Shown here piece after piece: positions 1 through 5,770 of a stretch of 8,823 nt of DNA. Below the pieces are notes generated by a model that did no database searches, had not been told where the DNA came from, and saw only the letters and a program-made list of their open reading frames with translations. The DNA lies in assembly GCA_903860995.1 (NCBI GenBank), contig CAIOSS010000789.1, positions 1 through 8,823 on the forward strand. Direction: 5' to 3'. Origin of the DNA: an uncultured delta proteobacterium. GTDB lineage: Bacteria > Myxococcota_A > Polyangia > Polyangiales > Ga0077539. How positions within the stretch are numbered: position 1 is the stretch's first letter; every line of letters starts with the position of its first letter. The position numbers and the translations under genes are program-made.

Positions 1-90
1 CCCTCTCCATGAATGGAGAGGGGGAGCAATGAGCGAGAATTCAAGCGATCTCGTCCCTCTCCGACCCCCTCTCCATTCATGGAGAGGGGG
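1..90. repeat. Pair of palindromic CCCTCTCCAT elements, MITE-like inverted repeat
   Basis: Two near-identical elements sit at 1-24 and 65-90. Each is itself a hairpin: arms CCCTCTCCAT / ATGGAGAGGG (10 bp, extended to 12 bp in the second copy by extra C/G pairs) around a two-base centre. The centre is GA in the first copy and TC in the second, so the copies are exact reverse complements and the pair forms a larger inverted repeat around a 40-base middle. A half copy (CCCTCTCC) lies at about 55-62, and the right copy is followed by CTGGGGGTGAGGT (91-103). Such CCCTCTCC / GGGGGTGAGG elements are familiar as dispersed intergenic repeats in many GC-rich bacterial genomes. The window edge cuts the left end. 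The repeat lies just beyond the end of the folE-yajQ operon, so it may also act as an RNA hairpin at the transcript 3' end, but no T run follows. Confidence 0.7.
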
Positions 91-102
91 CTGGGGGTGA
101 GG

Positions 103-234
103 TCACGTACCCGACGCGGTGGCGAACCGCTCTAACCCCCCGGTCATCATGGCCGTGTAGCGCCGCACGCTCGGGGTCTGCTCGCCGGGGCCGGCGTCGG
201 GCGCGCGGGCCATCGGGGTCGCGCGACCGCTCAC
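103..234 (-). CDS. Possible 43-residue small protein coupled to yajQ
   Basis: A short open frame starts at a GTG (234-232) that overlaps the yajQ stop as GTGA, the arrangement typical of translational coupling, and ends at TGA (105-103). An internal ATG at 213 would give a 36-residue version beginning MARAPDAGPG. The C-terminal half, VRRYTAMMTGGLERFATASG, could form a basic-amphipathic helix. The N-terminal half is Pro/Gly/Ala-rich. There is no convincing ribosome site of its own and no family I recognise. In GC-rich DNA a frame this short can stay open by chance, so the GTGA overlap and same-strand position are the only support. It could equally be untranslated 3' sequence of the yajQ transcript. 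Confidence 0.3.
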   Translation of the reverse strand: MSGRATPMARAPDAGPGEQTPSVRRYTAMMTGGLERFATASGT

Positions 235-716
235 TCGCGGAAGTTGTTGTACTGCGCCTCGAAGGCCAGGTCGGCGGCCTTGAGCATCTTCATGGCGCTC
301 TGGAGGTCGTCCCGGTTCTTGCCGGTGATGCGCACGGAGTCCTCGTGGATGGACGCCTGCACCTTCAGCTTGGACTCCTTCACGAGCTCGATCACCCGCT
401 TGGCGTTCTCGCGGTCGATGCCCTCCTTGAACTTCACCAGCTGCCGGAAGGTGCGCTGCCCGGCGGGCTTGGCGTCCTGCGGGTCGAGCTGCTTCAACGA
501 CACCCCCCGCTTGATCATCTTCGCGATGAGCACCTCGTAGGCCGCCTCGACGCGCCCCTCGCTGCTCGACACGATCACAATGCCCTCGGCGTTGCGCTCG
601 ATGCTGGTGCCCGTGTCGCGAAAATCGAAGCGCGTCCCGATCTCCTTCTGCGACTGCAACAGCGCATTGTCGACCTCGGGCTGATTGATCTTCGACACCA
701 CATCAAACGACGGCAT
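231..716 (-). CDS. yajQ: YajQ family cyclic di-GMP-binding protein
   Basis: The 161-residue product begins MPSFDVVSKINQPEVDNA, the hallmark N-terminus of the YajQ (UPF0234) family, and has the usual family length. The family has two ferredoxin-like domains. The central part (IVIVSSSEGRVEAAYEVLIAKMIKRGVS split over residues about 47-73) and the C-terminal part containing VQASIHEDSVRITGKNRDDL (residues about 119-138) match the expected beta-alpha-beta units. In Xanthomonas and Pseudomonas, members bind cyclic di-GMP and act with a transcription factor. E. coli YajQ was reported to bind nucleotides and RNA. It is cytosolic. The ATG at 716 is supported by a strong Shine-Dalgarno AGGAGGAGGA just upstream. 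It is the third gene of the folE-LonSB-yajQ operon, 57 bases after the LonSB stop. The identification is sure; the ligand in this organism is inferred from the family. Confidence 0.95.
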   Translation of the reverse strand: MPSFDVVSKINQPEVDNALLQSQKEIGTRFDFRDTGTSIERNAEGIVIVSSSEGRVEAAYEVLIAKMIKRGVSLKQLDPQDAKPAGQRTFRQLVKFKEGIDRENAKRVIELVKESKLKVQASIHEDSVRITGKNRDDLQSAMKMLKAADLAFEAQYNNFRE

Positions 717-720
717 GGAC

Positions 721-730
721 TCCTCCTCCT
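721..730 (-). promoter_or_regulatory. Strong Shine-Dalgarno of yajQ
   Basis: On the minus strand this reads AGGAGGAGGA, ending 4 bases before the ATG at 716. It is far stronger than the ribosome sites of the two genes upstream in the operon, suggesting that yajQ is translated at a higher level than its partners. It also fixes the yajQ start. Confidence 0.75.
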
Positions 731-773
731 GCTGGCTTGTCGCCGCCGCTCGCGCGGCGCGCTGATCTATCTC

Positions 774-1403
774 TTACGCGCTGCCCACGGCGCGCAAGGT
801 CTCCCCGGCGGTCCAGAGCTCGGCGAGGGCCTCGGTCGCCAGGGTCACCCGGTCGATGCCGCGCTCGGCCTCGAGCATCCGCTGCCGGGTCGCCGCGTCG
901 ATGACGAATCGGTCGACCAGCCGCAGCGCCAGCCGCGACGAGGGCAGCTCGATGGGCACCACGAACTCGAACTGCGGCCGCGTGTCGCGCACCACCCGCA
1001 GCACCGAGGCCAGCGTCGAGAGCATCGCCGCCCGCTCGACCGGGACCACCTCGACGTCGTCGGGCTCGGGCATCGCCGTCGCCTTCGCGCGGCGGTAGGG
1101 CGCGACGAAGGGCAGCTCCACCAGGCGCACCCGCACCATCCCCTCGACCAGGATGTTGAAGCGCCCATCGGGCAGCTGCTGGTGCGCCACGATGCGCCCC
1201 GCGGTCGCCACCGCCGCGATGGCCGGCGGCTCGGCCTCTGCGTCGCCGACGATGGGGCACACCACGATCCAGCCGTGGGTGGCGAGCGAGTCGCGCACCA
1301 TCGCCCGGTACCGTGGCTCAAAGATGTGCAGCGGCATCCGCTGGTCGGGAAGCAGCACCACCCCGGGCATCGGAAACACCGGCACCGCGTCCATCGGGCT
1401 CAT
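774..1403 (-). CDS. Stand-alone Lon substrate-binding (LonSB/PUA-like) domain protein
   Basis: The 209-residue product resembles only the N-terminal substrate-recognition domain of Lon protease. The opening VPVFPMPGVVLLPDQRMPLH followed by IFEPRYRAMVRD (residues about 7-38) is the family signature, and PDGRFNILVEGMVRVRLVEL (residues about 77-97) matches the second conserved block. The remainder is helical. There is no AAA+ ATPase (no Walker A GxxGxGKT) and no Ser-Lys protease part, so it cannot be a protease by itself. Proteins of this single-domain class (COG2802-like) are common, and their role is poorly known; binding of unfolded protein or peptides is inferred from Lon. The ATG at 1403 overlaps the folE stop as ATGA, so translation is probably coupled. 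The next Met (1394) is only three codons on. Upstream of 1403 the frame stays open inside folE, but the family match begins here. It stops with TAA at 774. Confidence 0.9.
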   Translation of the reverse strand: MSPMDAVPVFPMPGVVLLPDQRMPLHIFEPRYRAMVRDSLATHGWIVVCPIVGDAEAEPPAIAAVATAGRIVAHQQLPDGRFNILVEGMVRVRLVELPFVAPYRRAKATAMPEPDDVEVVPVERAAMLSTLASVLRVVRDTRPQFEFVVPIELPSSRLALRLVDRFVIDAATRQRMLEAERGIDRVTLATEALAELWTAGETLRAVGSA

Positions 1404-2020
1404 CCCCGCTGCGCCCCCATCGCCGCCGCGTCGAGGAACTCCCGCCGCGCCGCCGGGTCTTCGGACCACAGGCCCGCGAAGGACTGCGTGACCACCACCG
1501 CGTCGGCCTGGCGCTCGCCGCGCAGCGACAGGCACGCGTGCCGCCCCTCCAGCACGACGCCCGCGGCGCGCGCACCGAGGTGCTCGATGAGGGCCTCGAC
1601 CACCTGGCGCCCGAGGGTCTCCTGGAGCACCAGCCGGTGCGCGAAGCACTCGATGAGTTGCACCAGGGCCCCGAGGCCTACGATGCGCCCGCCGGGCAGG
1701 TAGCCCAACGTCGCGCGCCCCGCGCAGGGCAGCAGGTGGTGCGGGCACATCGTCGCGTAGCTCACCTGCGCGAGCACGACCATCGAGCGCTCGGCCGACG
1801 GCAGCGCCTCGGCGAGCACCCCCGCGGGCGTGTGCCGGTAGCCGTCCAGGAACTCGTCCCGCCACGCGCGCGCCGCCCGCTCGGGCGTGCTGGAGAGCTC
1901 CGGGTCGGCGTCGACCGGGAGACCCAGCGCCAGGAGGAAAGTTCGCAGCGCCTGCGCCGCCTCGTCGAGGGTTTCAGCCATTGGGTGGGGTGCTTCGGGT
2001 GCAGTGCGTGGATGCCGCAA
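1400..2020 (-). CDS. folE: GTP cyclohydrolase I family protein (FolE-like) with altered GTP-triphosphate site
   Basis: FolE hydrolyses GTP to dihydroneopterin triphosphate, the first step of folate/pterin synthesis. The 206-residue protein has the family motifs in order: TPERAARAWRDEFLDGY (45-61), MCPHHLLP (91-98), the GL..LVQLIECFAHRL helix (115-130), QE (133-134), RHACLSLRGER (160-170). The zinc ligands C92, H95 and C163, catalytic H94 and H161, Q133/E134 and R167 correspond without gaps to E. coli C110, H113, C181, H112, H179, Q151/E152 and R185. However, E. coli E111, S135, K136 and R139 are replaced by P93, G117, A118 and Q121; the last three contact the triphosphate in the E. coli enzyme. 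The start chosen is a TTG at 2020, with GGAGGGG 3 bases upstream. The alternative is the ATG at 1981 (MAETLDEAAQ), which has no clear ribosome site and would remove a 13-residue Pro-rich lead. The family is sure; the activity is uncertain. The gene heads the operon with LonSB and yajQ. Confidence 0.85.
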   Translation of the reverse strand: MRHPRTAPEAPHPMAETLDEAAQALRTFLLALGLPVDADPELSSTPERAARAWRDEFLDGYRHTPAGVLAEALPSAERSMVVLAQVSYATMCPHHLLPCAGRATLGYLPGGRIVGLGALVQLIECFAHRLVLQETLGRQVVEALIEHLGARAAGVVLEGRHACLSLRGERQADAVVVTQSFAGLWSEDPAARREFLDAAAMGAQRG

Positions 2021-2023
2021 ACG

Positions 2024-2030
2024 CCCCTCC
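2024..2030 (-). promoter_or_regulatory. Shine-Dalgarno supporting the TTG start of folE
   Basis: The minus strand reads GGAGGGG, 3 bases before TTG at 2020 (the GGAGG core is 5 bases away). The downstream ATG at 1981 is preceded by C-rich sequence (CACCCCACCCA) with no such match. This is the main reason for preferring the longer protein. Confidence 0.5.
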
Positions 2031-2097
2031 GCCGCAACCTCTCCCGGTTGGCGCGCGACACGCCCCCCGGCGCACGGTTGCGGGGATGGCTCCCCGG

Positions 2098-2103
2098 ATC
2101 ATA
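2098..2103 (-). promoter_or_regulatory. Candidate -10 box for the folE operon
   Basis: The minus strand reads TATGAT, one mismatch from the bacterial -10 consensus and one of the few AT-rich hexamers in this divergent 124-base intergenic region. It would place the transcript start near 2091, about 70 bases before the TTG start. No good TTGACA-like -35 lies 16-18 bases upstream (CTCTCT at spacing 17), so either an activator is needed or the match is chance. Confidence 0.3.
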
Positions 2104-2129
2104 GCGTAACGGCCGAGCGCAGAGAGGTT

Positions 2130-2135
2130 TAGGAT
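2130..2135 (+). promoter_or_regulatory. Candidate TAGGAT -10 box for the 2145 gene
   Basis: TAGGATCC stands 9 bases before the GTG at 2145. The same octamer precedes the metallophosphoesterase gene at 5748. If it works as a -10 box, the transcript would start at about 2142 and be essentially leaderless. No clear -35 is visible. An alternative reading is that AGGA (2131-2134) is simply a Shine-Dalgarno spaced 10 bases from the start. Confidence 0.3.
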
Positions 2136-2144
2136 CCCTTCGTC

Positions 2145-2486
2145 GTGAGCAACATCAAGCCAACCGGCGCCAGCGCCACCAGCCCCGTCGATCCGCTCGG
2201 CGACGCCGCCCCCGCGGCGCCCGCCGCGCCGACCGCCAGCGCCACATCGACCGCCGCCCCGACCCCGACCGCCGCGCCCTCCGAGGCCGTGATCACCGCC
2301 CTCCGCGAGGGCCGCGTGACCCCCGACGAGGCCGTGCAGCAGCTCACCGCCATCGCCGTCCAGCGCGCGGGTGTCCCCCCCACGTTGCGCCCGCAGATCG
2401 AGTCGCGGATGCGCGACCTCCTCGGCAGCGACCCCACCCTCGGCGGGCTGCTCCGCCGGATGGGGGCGTCTTTACCCGAGGAGTAA
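2145..2486 (+). CDS. Small hypothetical protein, Pro/Ala-rich tail plus helical domain
   Basis: A 113-residue protein of unknown function. Residues about 1-47 are low-complexity Pro/Ala/Thr/Ser (runs such as AAPAAPAAPTASATSTAAPT), very likely disordered. Residues 47-107 (EAVITALREGRVTPDEAVQQ onward to DPTLGGLLRRMG) are predicted helical, with a central GVPPTLRPQIESRMRDLL segment. There is no signal peptide, membrane segment or cysteine. The pattern 'short Pro-rich start, then V/I-TPDEAVQ-L and SDPTLGGLL' resembles short uncharacterised proteins I associate with Myxococcota; this is recollection, not a search. The start is a GTG, preceded by AGGA 10 bases upstream and GAGAGG further away. No ATG is available. 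The gene is divergent from folE and convergent with the gene ending at 2527. The helical half looks like a real domain, so I take it as coding. Confidence 0.7.
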   Translation: MSNIKPTGASATSPVDPLGDAAPAAPAAPTASATSTAAPTPTAAPSEAVITALREGRVTPDEAVQQLTAIAVQRAGVPPTLRPQIESRMRDLLGSDPTLGGLLRRMGASLPEE

Positions 2487-2510
2487 AACCTCTTCCCCCC
2501 CTCCGCTCCA

Positions 2511-2524
2511 GACCGCTGGCGGTC
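2511..2524. terminator. Weak hairpin between convergent genes
   Basis: GACCGC-TG-GCGGTC forms a 6-bp inverted repeat (effectively a 5-bp stem with a 4-base loop) in the 40-base gap between the stops at 2486 and 2527. Because the genes converge it could serve both. No T run follows directly on either strand, so it is at best a weak or Rho-assisted terminator. Confidence 0.25.
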
Positions 2525-2526
2525 GC

Positions 2527-3123
2527 TCAGTTGCTGCGCGGCCCCGGCGGGTCGAGCACCGAGCGGTACGCCTCGGCGCTCACCCGCACCTGCCCCGGGA
2601 ACTCCTTCTCCGCCCCGCCCATCAGCCGATCGACCACGCTCTCCAGCACGTCGTAGCGGGTCGAGAGAAGGTAGTACTCGTCCTCCGGGAGGGTGCCGAG
2701 CACCTCCAGGGCGAGCACCAGGTGCCCGCGGTCCTGGTTGGTGACGCCGAAGCCGGCGCCGCCCTCCACGGCCTCGTGCCCGTCGATGGCCTCCAGCGCG
2801 AGCGCCACCGGGTTGAAGAACAGGAAGCAGGTCTCGAACTCGATGCGCCACCCCGCGTGGTCGTCGACGGGCGCGTGCCAGCGGGCGGGGTACACCCGGC
2901 GAACGAGCTCGCCGAAGTACGCCCCGGCGGCCGGTGCCACGAGCCCGCGAATCTCCGGCTGGCTGGTGCCCACCGAGCGCAGGTAGTGGTCGAGCAGCGG
3001 CAGGGTGTCGCTGGTGAAGTCGAGCAGCACGCCGGTGGCGCGCTCGACGAACTGGACGCACGCCACCGCGAGGTCGCGCACGTGCTCGGGGGTGCCTTCG
3101 GGACGGAATTCGCTGAAGTCCAT
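2527..3123 (-). CDS. Hypothetical protein (198 residues)
   Basis: I do not recognise a named family. The protein is an acidic, soluble-looking mixed alpha/beta product with no signal peptide, membrane helix or obvious catalytic motif. Notable blocks are LLDFTSDTLPLLDHYLRSVG (residues 33-52), AGAYFGELVRRVYPARWH (residues 66-83), the aromatic GWRIEFETCFLFFNPV (91-106) and the acidic DEYYLLSTRYDVLESVVDRL (148-167). The first two blocks recall uncharacterised proteins in which 'L-D-(Y/F)-T-x-x-(S/T)-L-x-L-(L/V)-D' precedes a helix and a G-x-Y-x-G-E-V element; that likeness is from memory. The ATG at 3123 begins MDFSEFRPEGTPEHV. A GGGGAAGAG lies about 12 bases upstream. The frame continues open far upstream, but that part is antisense to the 3211 gene and lacks protein-like composition. 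The gene is divergent from the 3211 gene across 87 bases, so the two may be co-regulated. Confidence 0.7.
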   Translation of the reverse strand: MDFSEFRPEGTPEHVRDLAVACVQFVERATGVLLDFTSDTLPLLDHYLRSVGTSQPEIRGLVAPAAGAYFGELVRRVYPARWHAPVDDHAGWRIEFETCFLFFNPVALALEAIDGHEAVEGGAGFGVTNQDRGHLVLALEVLGTLPEDEYYLLSTRYDVLESVVDRLMGGAEKEFPGQVRVSAEAYRSVLDPPGPRSN

Positions 3124-3200
3124 AGGGTTCGCTGCTCTTCCCCTACGACGCGCGCACGCTGATCGCCAAGGCCCCCGGCGCCGTGATACCCACAATCTTC

Positions 3201-3205
3201 GAGGG
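3201..3205 (+). promoter_or_regulatory. Ribosome site deciding the ATG at 3211
   Basis: GAGGG ends 5 bases before ATG 3211. In-frame GTG (3205) and TTG (3208) lie just upstream, but this site overlaps or is too close to them, so the ATG is the best start. Confidence 0.5.
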
Positions 3206-3210
3206 TGTTG

Positions 3211-5664
3211 ATGGCCGCGCGCAGCTTTTCCCTGACAGATCCGCCGTACACAGGAACCGCCGGAGCGACCCGCCGCGAGGTGGTGTTCGTCCCGACCCCG
3301 GAGGGCGGCGCACGACGCGTCGAGATCGTGCGCGGGGTCAACGCTGCGACCGACCCACCCTTGGCCCGCCAGGCCCTGGAGGGCACGCTGCACCGCCACG
3401 CCGACCACGACCTCGCGGTGCCCTTCGTCTTCCACGACCCGGCGGCGCGGCGCTTCGTGCTGGTGGTGCCGCCGGGGCTCGCGCACCAGGAGCTCATCCT
3501 CCGGGCCGAGCTGCTCACGCGGCTCGCGGCCGACACCAGCGAGCCCATCCCGGCGTACGTGCGCGAGGCGCGCCTGGTCATCGGCGCCCCGGGGCTGCGC
3601 CGCTGGCTTGAGGAGCCCGACGAGCGCGCCGCCCGCGACGACCTGGCCGCCCGCGAGGAGCGGGTGCGCCGCCGCGCCGAGGACGTCACCCGCCGCGAGA
3701 GCGACGCCCTCGCCCGCGAGGACGCCCTCACCACCCGCGAAGACTCGGTCGCCCAGGACGAGCTCGCGATGCGCGCCAACATGGCCGCCCTCTCCGCGCG
3801 CGAGGCGAAGCTCCAGGTGCGCGAGGAGTCCGCCGCGGAGCCTGTCGCCCCGGAGCCCGCGGCCATCGAGGCAGAGCCCTCGAGGTCGGTGGCCCCCGAA
3901 GCCCTGGAGCCCGCCCCCGCCTCGCACGCCAGCGACGACAGCATGGAGCTGGAGCCCGACGAGCTCACCGGGCGGCTCTCGCTGGCGCGGGCCGAGCCCG
4001 GGCCCGACGCGGCAGAGATCGAGCCCGAGCCCGACGAGCTCGCCGCCGAGGAGGTGGTGCCCCTCGACGAGGCCACCGAGGGACCGTCCATGGAGGCCCC
4101 GCTGCGGCTCTCGCCGCGCAGCACCACCCCGTGGGCCGCGGTGGTCGACGGGACGGTGCGCCTGTGGTGCCCCGGCACCACCGAGACGGCCGCCGTGGTG
4201 AGCGGCGACGACGTGATGGTGCGCCTCCAGGTGGCGGCCGACAGCACGCAGCCCCTCGCGCTGCTGGCCCTGCTGCGCGGCGACGCCGACGGGGCCATCG
4301 CGCGCGTGGTGCTCGACCTGCGCAGCCCTGAAGACCGCGCCGTGCTGGAGTCCCTCGGGCGCACCTTCCGGGTGCGCGTGGAGGTCGTGACCATCGCCGG
4401 GCGCTCGATCGCGAGCCACGTGCTGGGCGCCCCCTGCGAGCCGGTGGCGCAGCGCGCGCTGGAGGTGCTCGGCGCCCGCGTGGCGAACGACGAGCTGCTC
4501 ACCGCGGAGTCGGCGCGGCTGCTGCGCGAGGGCGTGGCGAGCGAGGTCGACGCGAGCGCGGCGCTGCCCGACGACGAGCGAGACCTGTCGACCGCGGAGG
4601 GGGTCGCGCGCGCCCTGGCCGCGTACGAGCCTCTACTGGACAGCGACCGCGCGGCGCGCACCGCCCTCACCACGGGCGTGCCCGTGGCGCAGATCGAGGC
4701 GGCGGCCAAGCGGCTGATCCTCGCGGCGCTGCGGGTGGGGGCGGCGCTGCCGCGCCCCTACGTCGAGCGCGCCATCAAGGCGGGGGTGGTGCCCGACGAG
4801 GCGACGCTGGTCGTGCGGGGGATGCAGGCCTACCGCCGCTCGGTCGACGCGGGCGTCGCCACCATCGGGCGCCGGCGGGCCGACGCGTCGGTCGCCTGGG
4901 GGCCGCTGCTCCACGCCGCGCGGCGCCTGGAGCTGCCCATCGACGCGACGGTGCGCGCCGCGGTCGCGGCGGTGTGGGACCCGGACGACCCCACCTCCGT
5001 CGCCCCGCCCGACGACCGCACGGCCCCCTCCTCGATCGCCGCGATGGACCTCGGCGAGCGCCTCGGATGGATCACCCACCCCGCCGTGCGCTGGGACGTC
5101 GCCCGCTCGCTCGCGGGGAGCGACGCGCCGGGCCACATCCCCGCGCTGCGCCTCGCGCTCCACCGCCTGCCCGTGGCCGACTGCGTGCGCATCGCGGTGG
5201 AGCTGCAGGAGCAGGGCGACGCCCTCGCCGACCTATGGGTCGAGCTGCTCTCCTCGCCGCGCCCCGCGCTGGTGGGCGTCGGTGCCACGGTGGCGGGTCT
5301 GCTGCGTCTGCGCCGGGCCCTCACCCCGCTGGTGCAGCACGCGCTCTCGCCCGACGAAGGCGCGTGGCGGCTCATGGGCTGGGCCGCGGGGGGCTTCGGC
5401 CCGGCGCTGGTGCGCGCGGTGCGCAGCGCCGAGGGGGCCTCGGTCGAGCGGCTCGCGTGGGTGCTCGCGCACGCGGTGGCGCAGGGCGGGGCGCGGGAGA
5501 TGGAGCGGGCCCGGCAGGGCGCCGACCCGACCTTCGAGCAGGCGGCGACCCGGGCGCTCGCCCTTCAAGACGAGGTGCAGCGCTGGACGGCGGCCTTGCG
5601 CGAGGGGCGCGGCGAGGGCGACATCGAGCGGGCGGTGGCCCCGCTGCTGCGCGGCACCTCGTAG
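3211..5664 (+). CDS. 817-residue CpXC-like / coiled-coil / helical-repeat protein of unknown function
   Basis: A large cytosolic-looking protein with no signal peptide. Four parts can be seen. Residues about 22-135 are a compact domain with LAVPFVFHDPAARRFVLVVP (68-87) and an RAELLTRLA helix. This resembles the 'F-x-D-P-x-x-x-x-x-x-x-V-P' part of CpXC-domain proteins, but the paired Cys-x-Cys motifs that name that family are absent. Residues 135-207 are a charged coiled coil with strict heptads, RE(D/E)-x-L at residues 148, 162, 169 and 176 and again at 197 and 204. Residues 207-300 are an acidic Pro/Glu linker carrying EPDEL twice (248 and 273). Residues 305-420 are a second beta-rich globular region, and 420-817 is almost entirely helical and Ala/Leu/Arg-rich, like HEAT-type solenoids. 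No catalytic motif was found. A scaffold or signalling-adaptor role is only a guess. The next gene begins 106 bases on and has its own promoter. Confidence 0.8.
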   Translation: MAARSFSLTDPPYTGTAGATRREVVFVPTPEGGARRVEIVRGVNAATDPPLARQALEGTLHRHADHDLAVPFVFHDPAARRFVLVVPPGLAHQELILRAELLTRLAADTSEPIPAYVREARLVIGAPGLRRWLEEPDERAARDDLAAREERVRRRAEDVTRRESDALAREDALTTREDSVAQDELAMRANMAALSAREAKLQVREESAAEPVAPEPAAIEAEPSRSVAPEALEPAPASHASDDSMELEPDELTGRLSLARAEPGPDAAEIEPEPDELAAEEVVPLDEATEGPSMEAPLRLSPRSTTPWAAVVDGTVRLWCPGTTETAAVVSGDDVMVRLQVAADSTQPLALLALLRGDADGAIARVVLDLRSPEDRAVLESLGRTFRVRVEVVTIAGRSIASHVLGAPCEPVAQRALEVLGARVANDELLTAESARLLREGVASEVDASAALPDDERDLSTAEGVARALAAYEPLLDSDRAARTALTTGVPVAQIEAAAKRLILAALRVGAALPRPYVERAIKAGVVPDEATLVVRGMQAYRRSVDAGVATIGRRRADASVAWGPLLHAARRLELPIDATVRAAVAAVWDPDDPTSVAPPDDRTAPSSIAAMDLGERLGWITHPAVRWDVARSLAGSDAPGHIPALRLALHRLPVADCVRIAVELQEQGDALADLWVELLSSPRPALVGVGATVAGLLRLRRALTPLVQHALSPDEGAWRLMGWAAGGFGPALVRAVRSAEGASVERLAWVLAHAVAQGGAREMERARQGADPTFEQAATRALALQDEVQRWTAALREGRGEGDIERAVAPLLRGTS

Positions 5665-5724
5665 CGCCGGAGACTTCGCGGTCGAATTGCGGGCGCGGCG
5701 CGGGCTTCACCGCACAATCCGCGA

Positions 5725-5753
5725 TGGACAGGCGCCCCCCACGTCCCTAGGAT
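5725..5753 (+). promoter_or_regulatory. Sigma-70-type promoter of the metallophosphoesterase gene
   Basis: TGGACA (5725-5730) and TAGGAT (5748-5753) are separated by exactly 17 bases. Each hexamer is close to consensus (TTGACA, TATAAT). The predicted start of transcription is about 5760, leaving a leader of only about 11 bases that is C-rich and has no Shine-Dalgarno. This is the best promoter match in the window by eye. Confidence 0.55.
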
Positions 5754-5770
5754 CCGGTCCCTCCCCCAAC

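Noticed and set aside
744..759. Small hairpin CGCCGC-TCGC-GCGGCG between LonSB and yajQ
   Set aside because: A 6-bp GC stem is common in this composition, and no T run or attenuator arrangement accompanies it.
774..1403. A truncated Lon protease pseudogene
   Set aside because: The domain is complete, the reading frame is clean, and it is coupled to its neighbour by an ATGA overlap. Stand-alone LonSB proteins are a normal family.
345..1703. A 452-codon open frame on the plus strand, antisense to yajQ, LonSB and folE
   Set aside because: It covers three well-recognised minus-strand genes, is rich in Arg/His/Pro low-complexity sequence and shows no domain. Long antisense frames are expected at this GC content.
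1400..2020. FolE2 (type IB cyclohydrolase) or QueF instead of FolE
   Set aside because: The zinc and catalytic motif spacing matches type IA FolE (C110/H113/C181 register), which neither alternative family shows.
2527..4709. Two very long minus-strand open frames (630 and 695 codons) antisense to the 3211 gene
   Set aside because: They are runs of Ala/Arg/Ser/Gly/His without domain features. Only the 3' part of one (from ATG 3123) has protein-like composition and is kept as a gene.
5724..5750. Mini-ORF MDRRPPRP followed by TAG, as a possible leader peptide
   Set aside because: It coincides with the -35 box and spacer of the predicted promoter, so it would lie upstream of the transcript start. 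It has no ribosome site.
5282..5770. In-frame upstream extension of the metallophosphoesterase
   Set aside because: The frame is open, but it lies inside the 3211 gene and is Arg/Ala-rich. The enzyme fold starts exactly at the ATG 5771, downstream of a good promoter.
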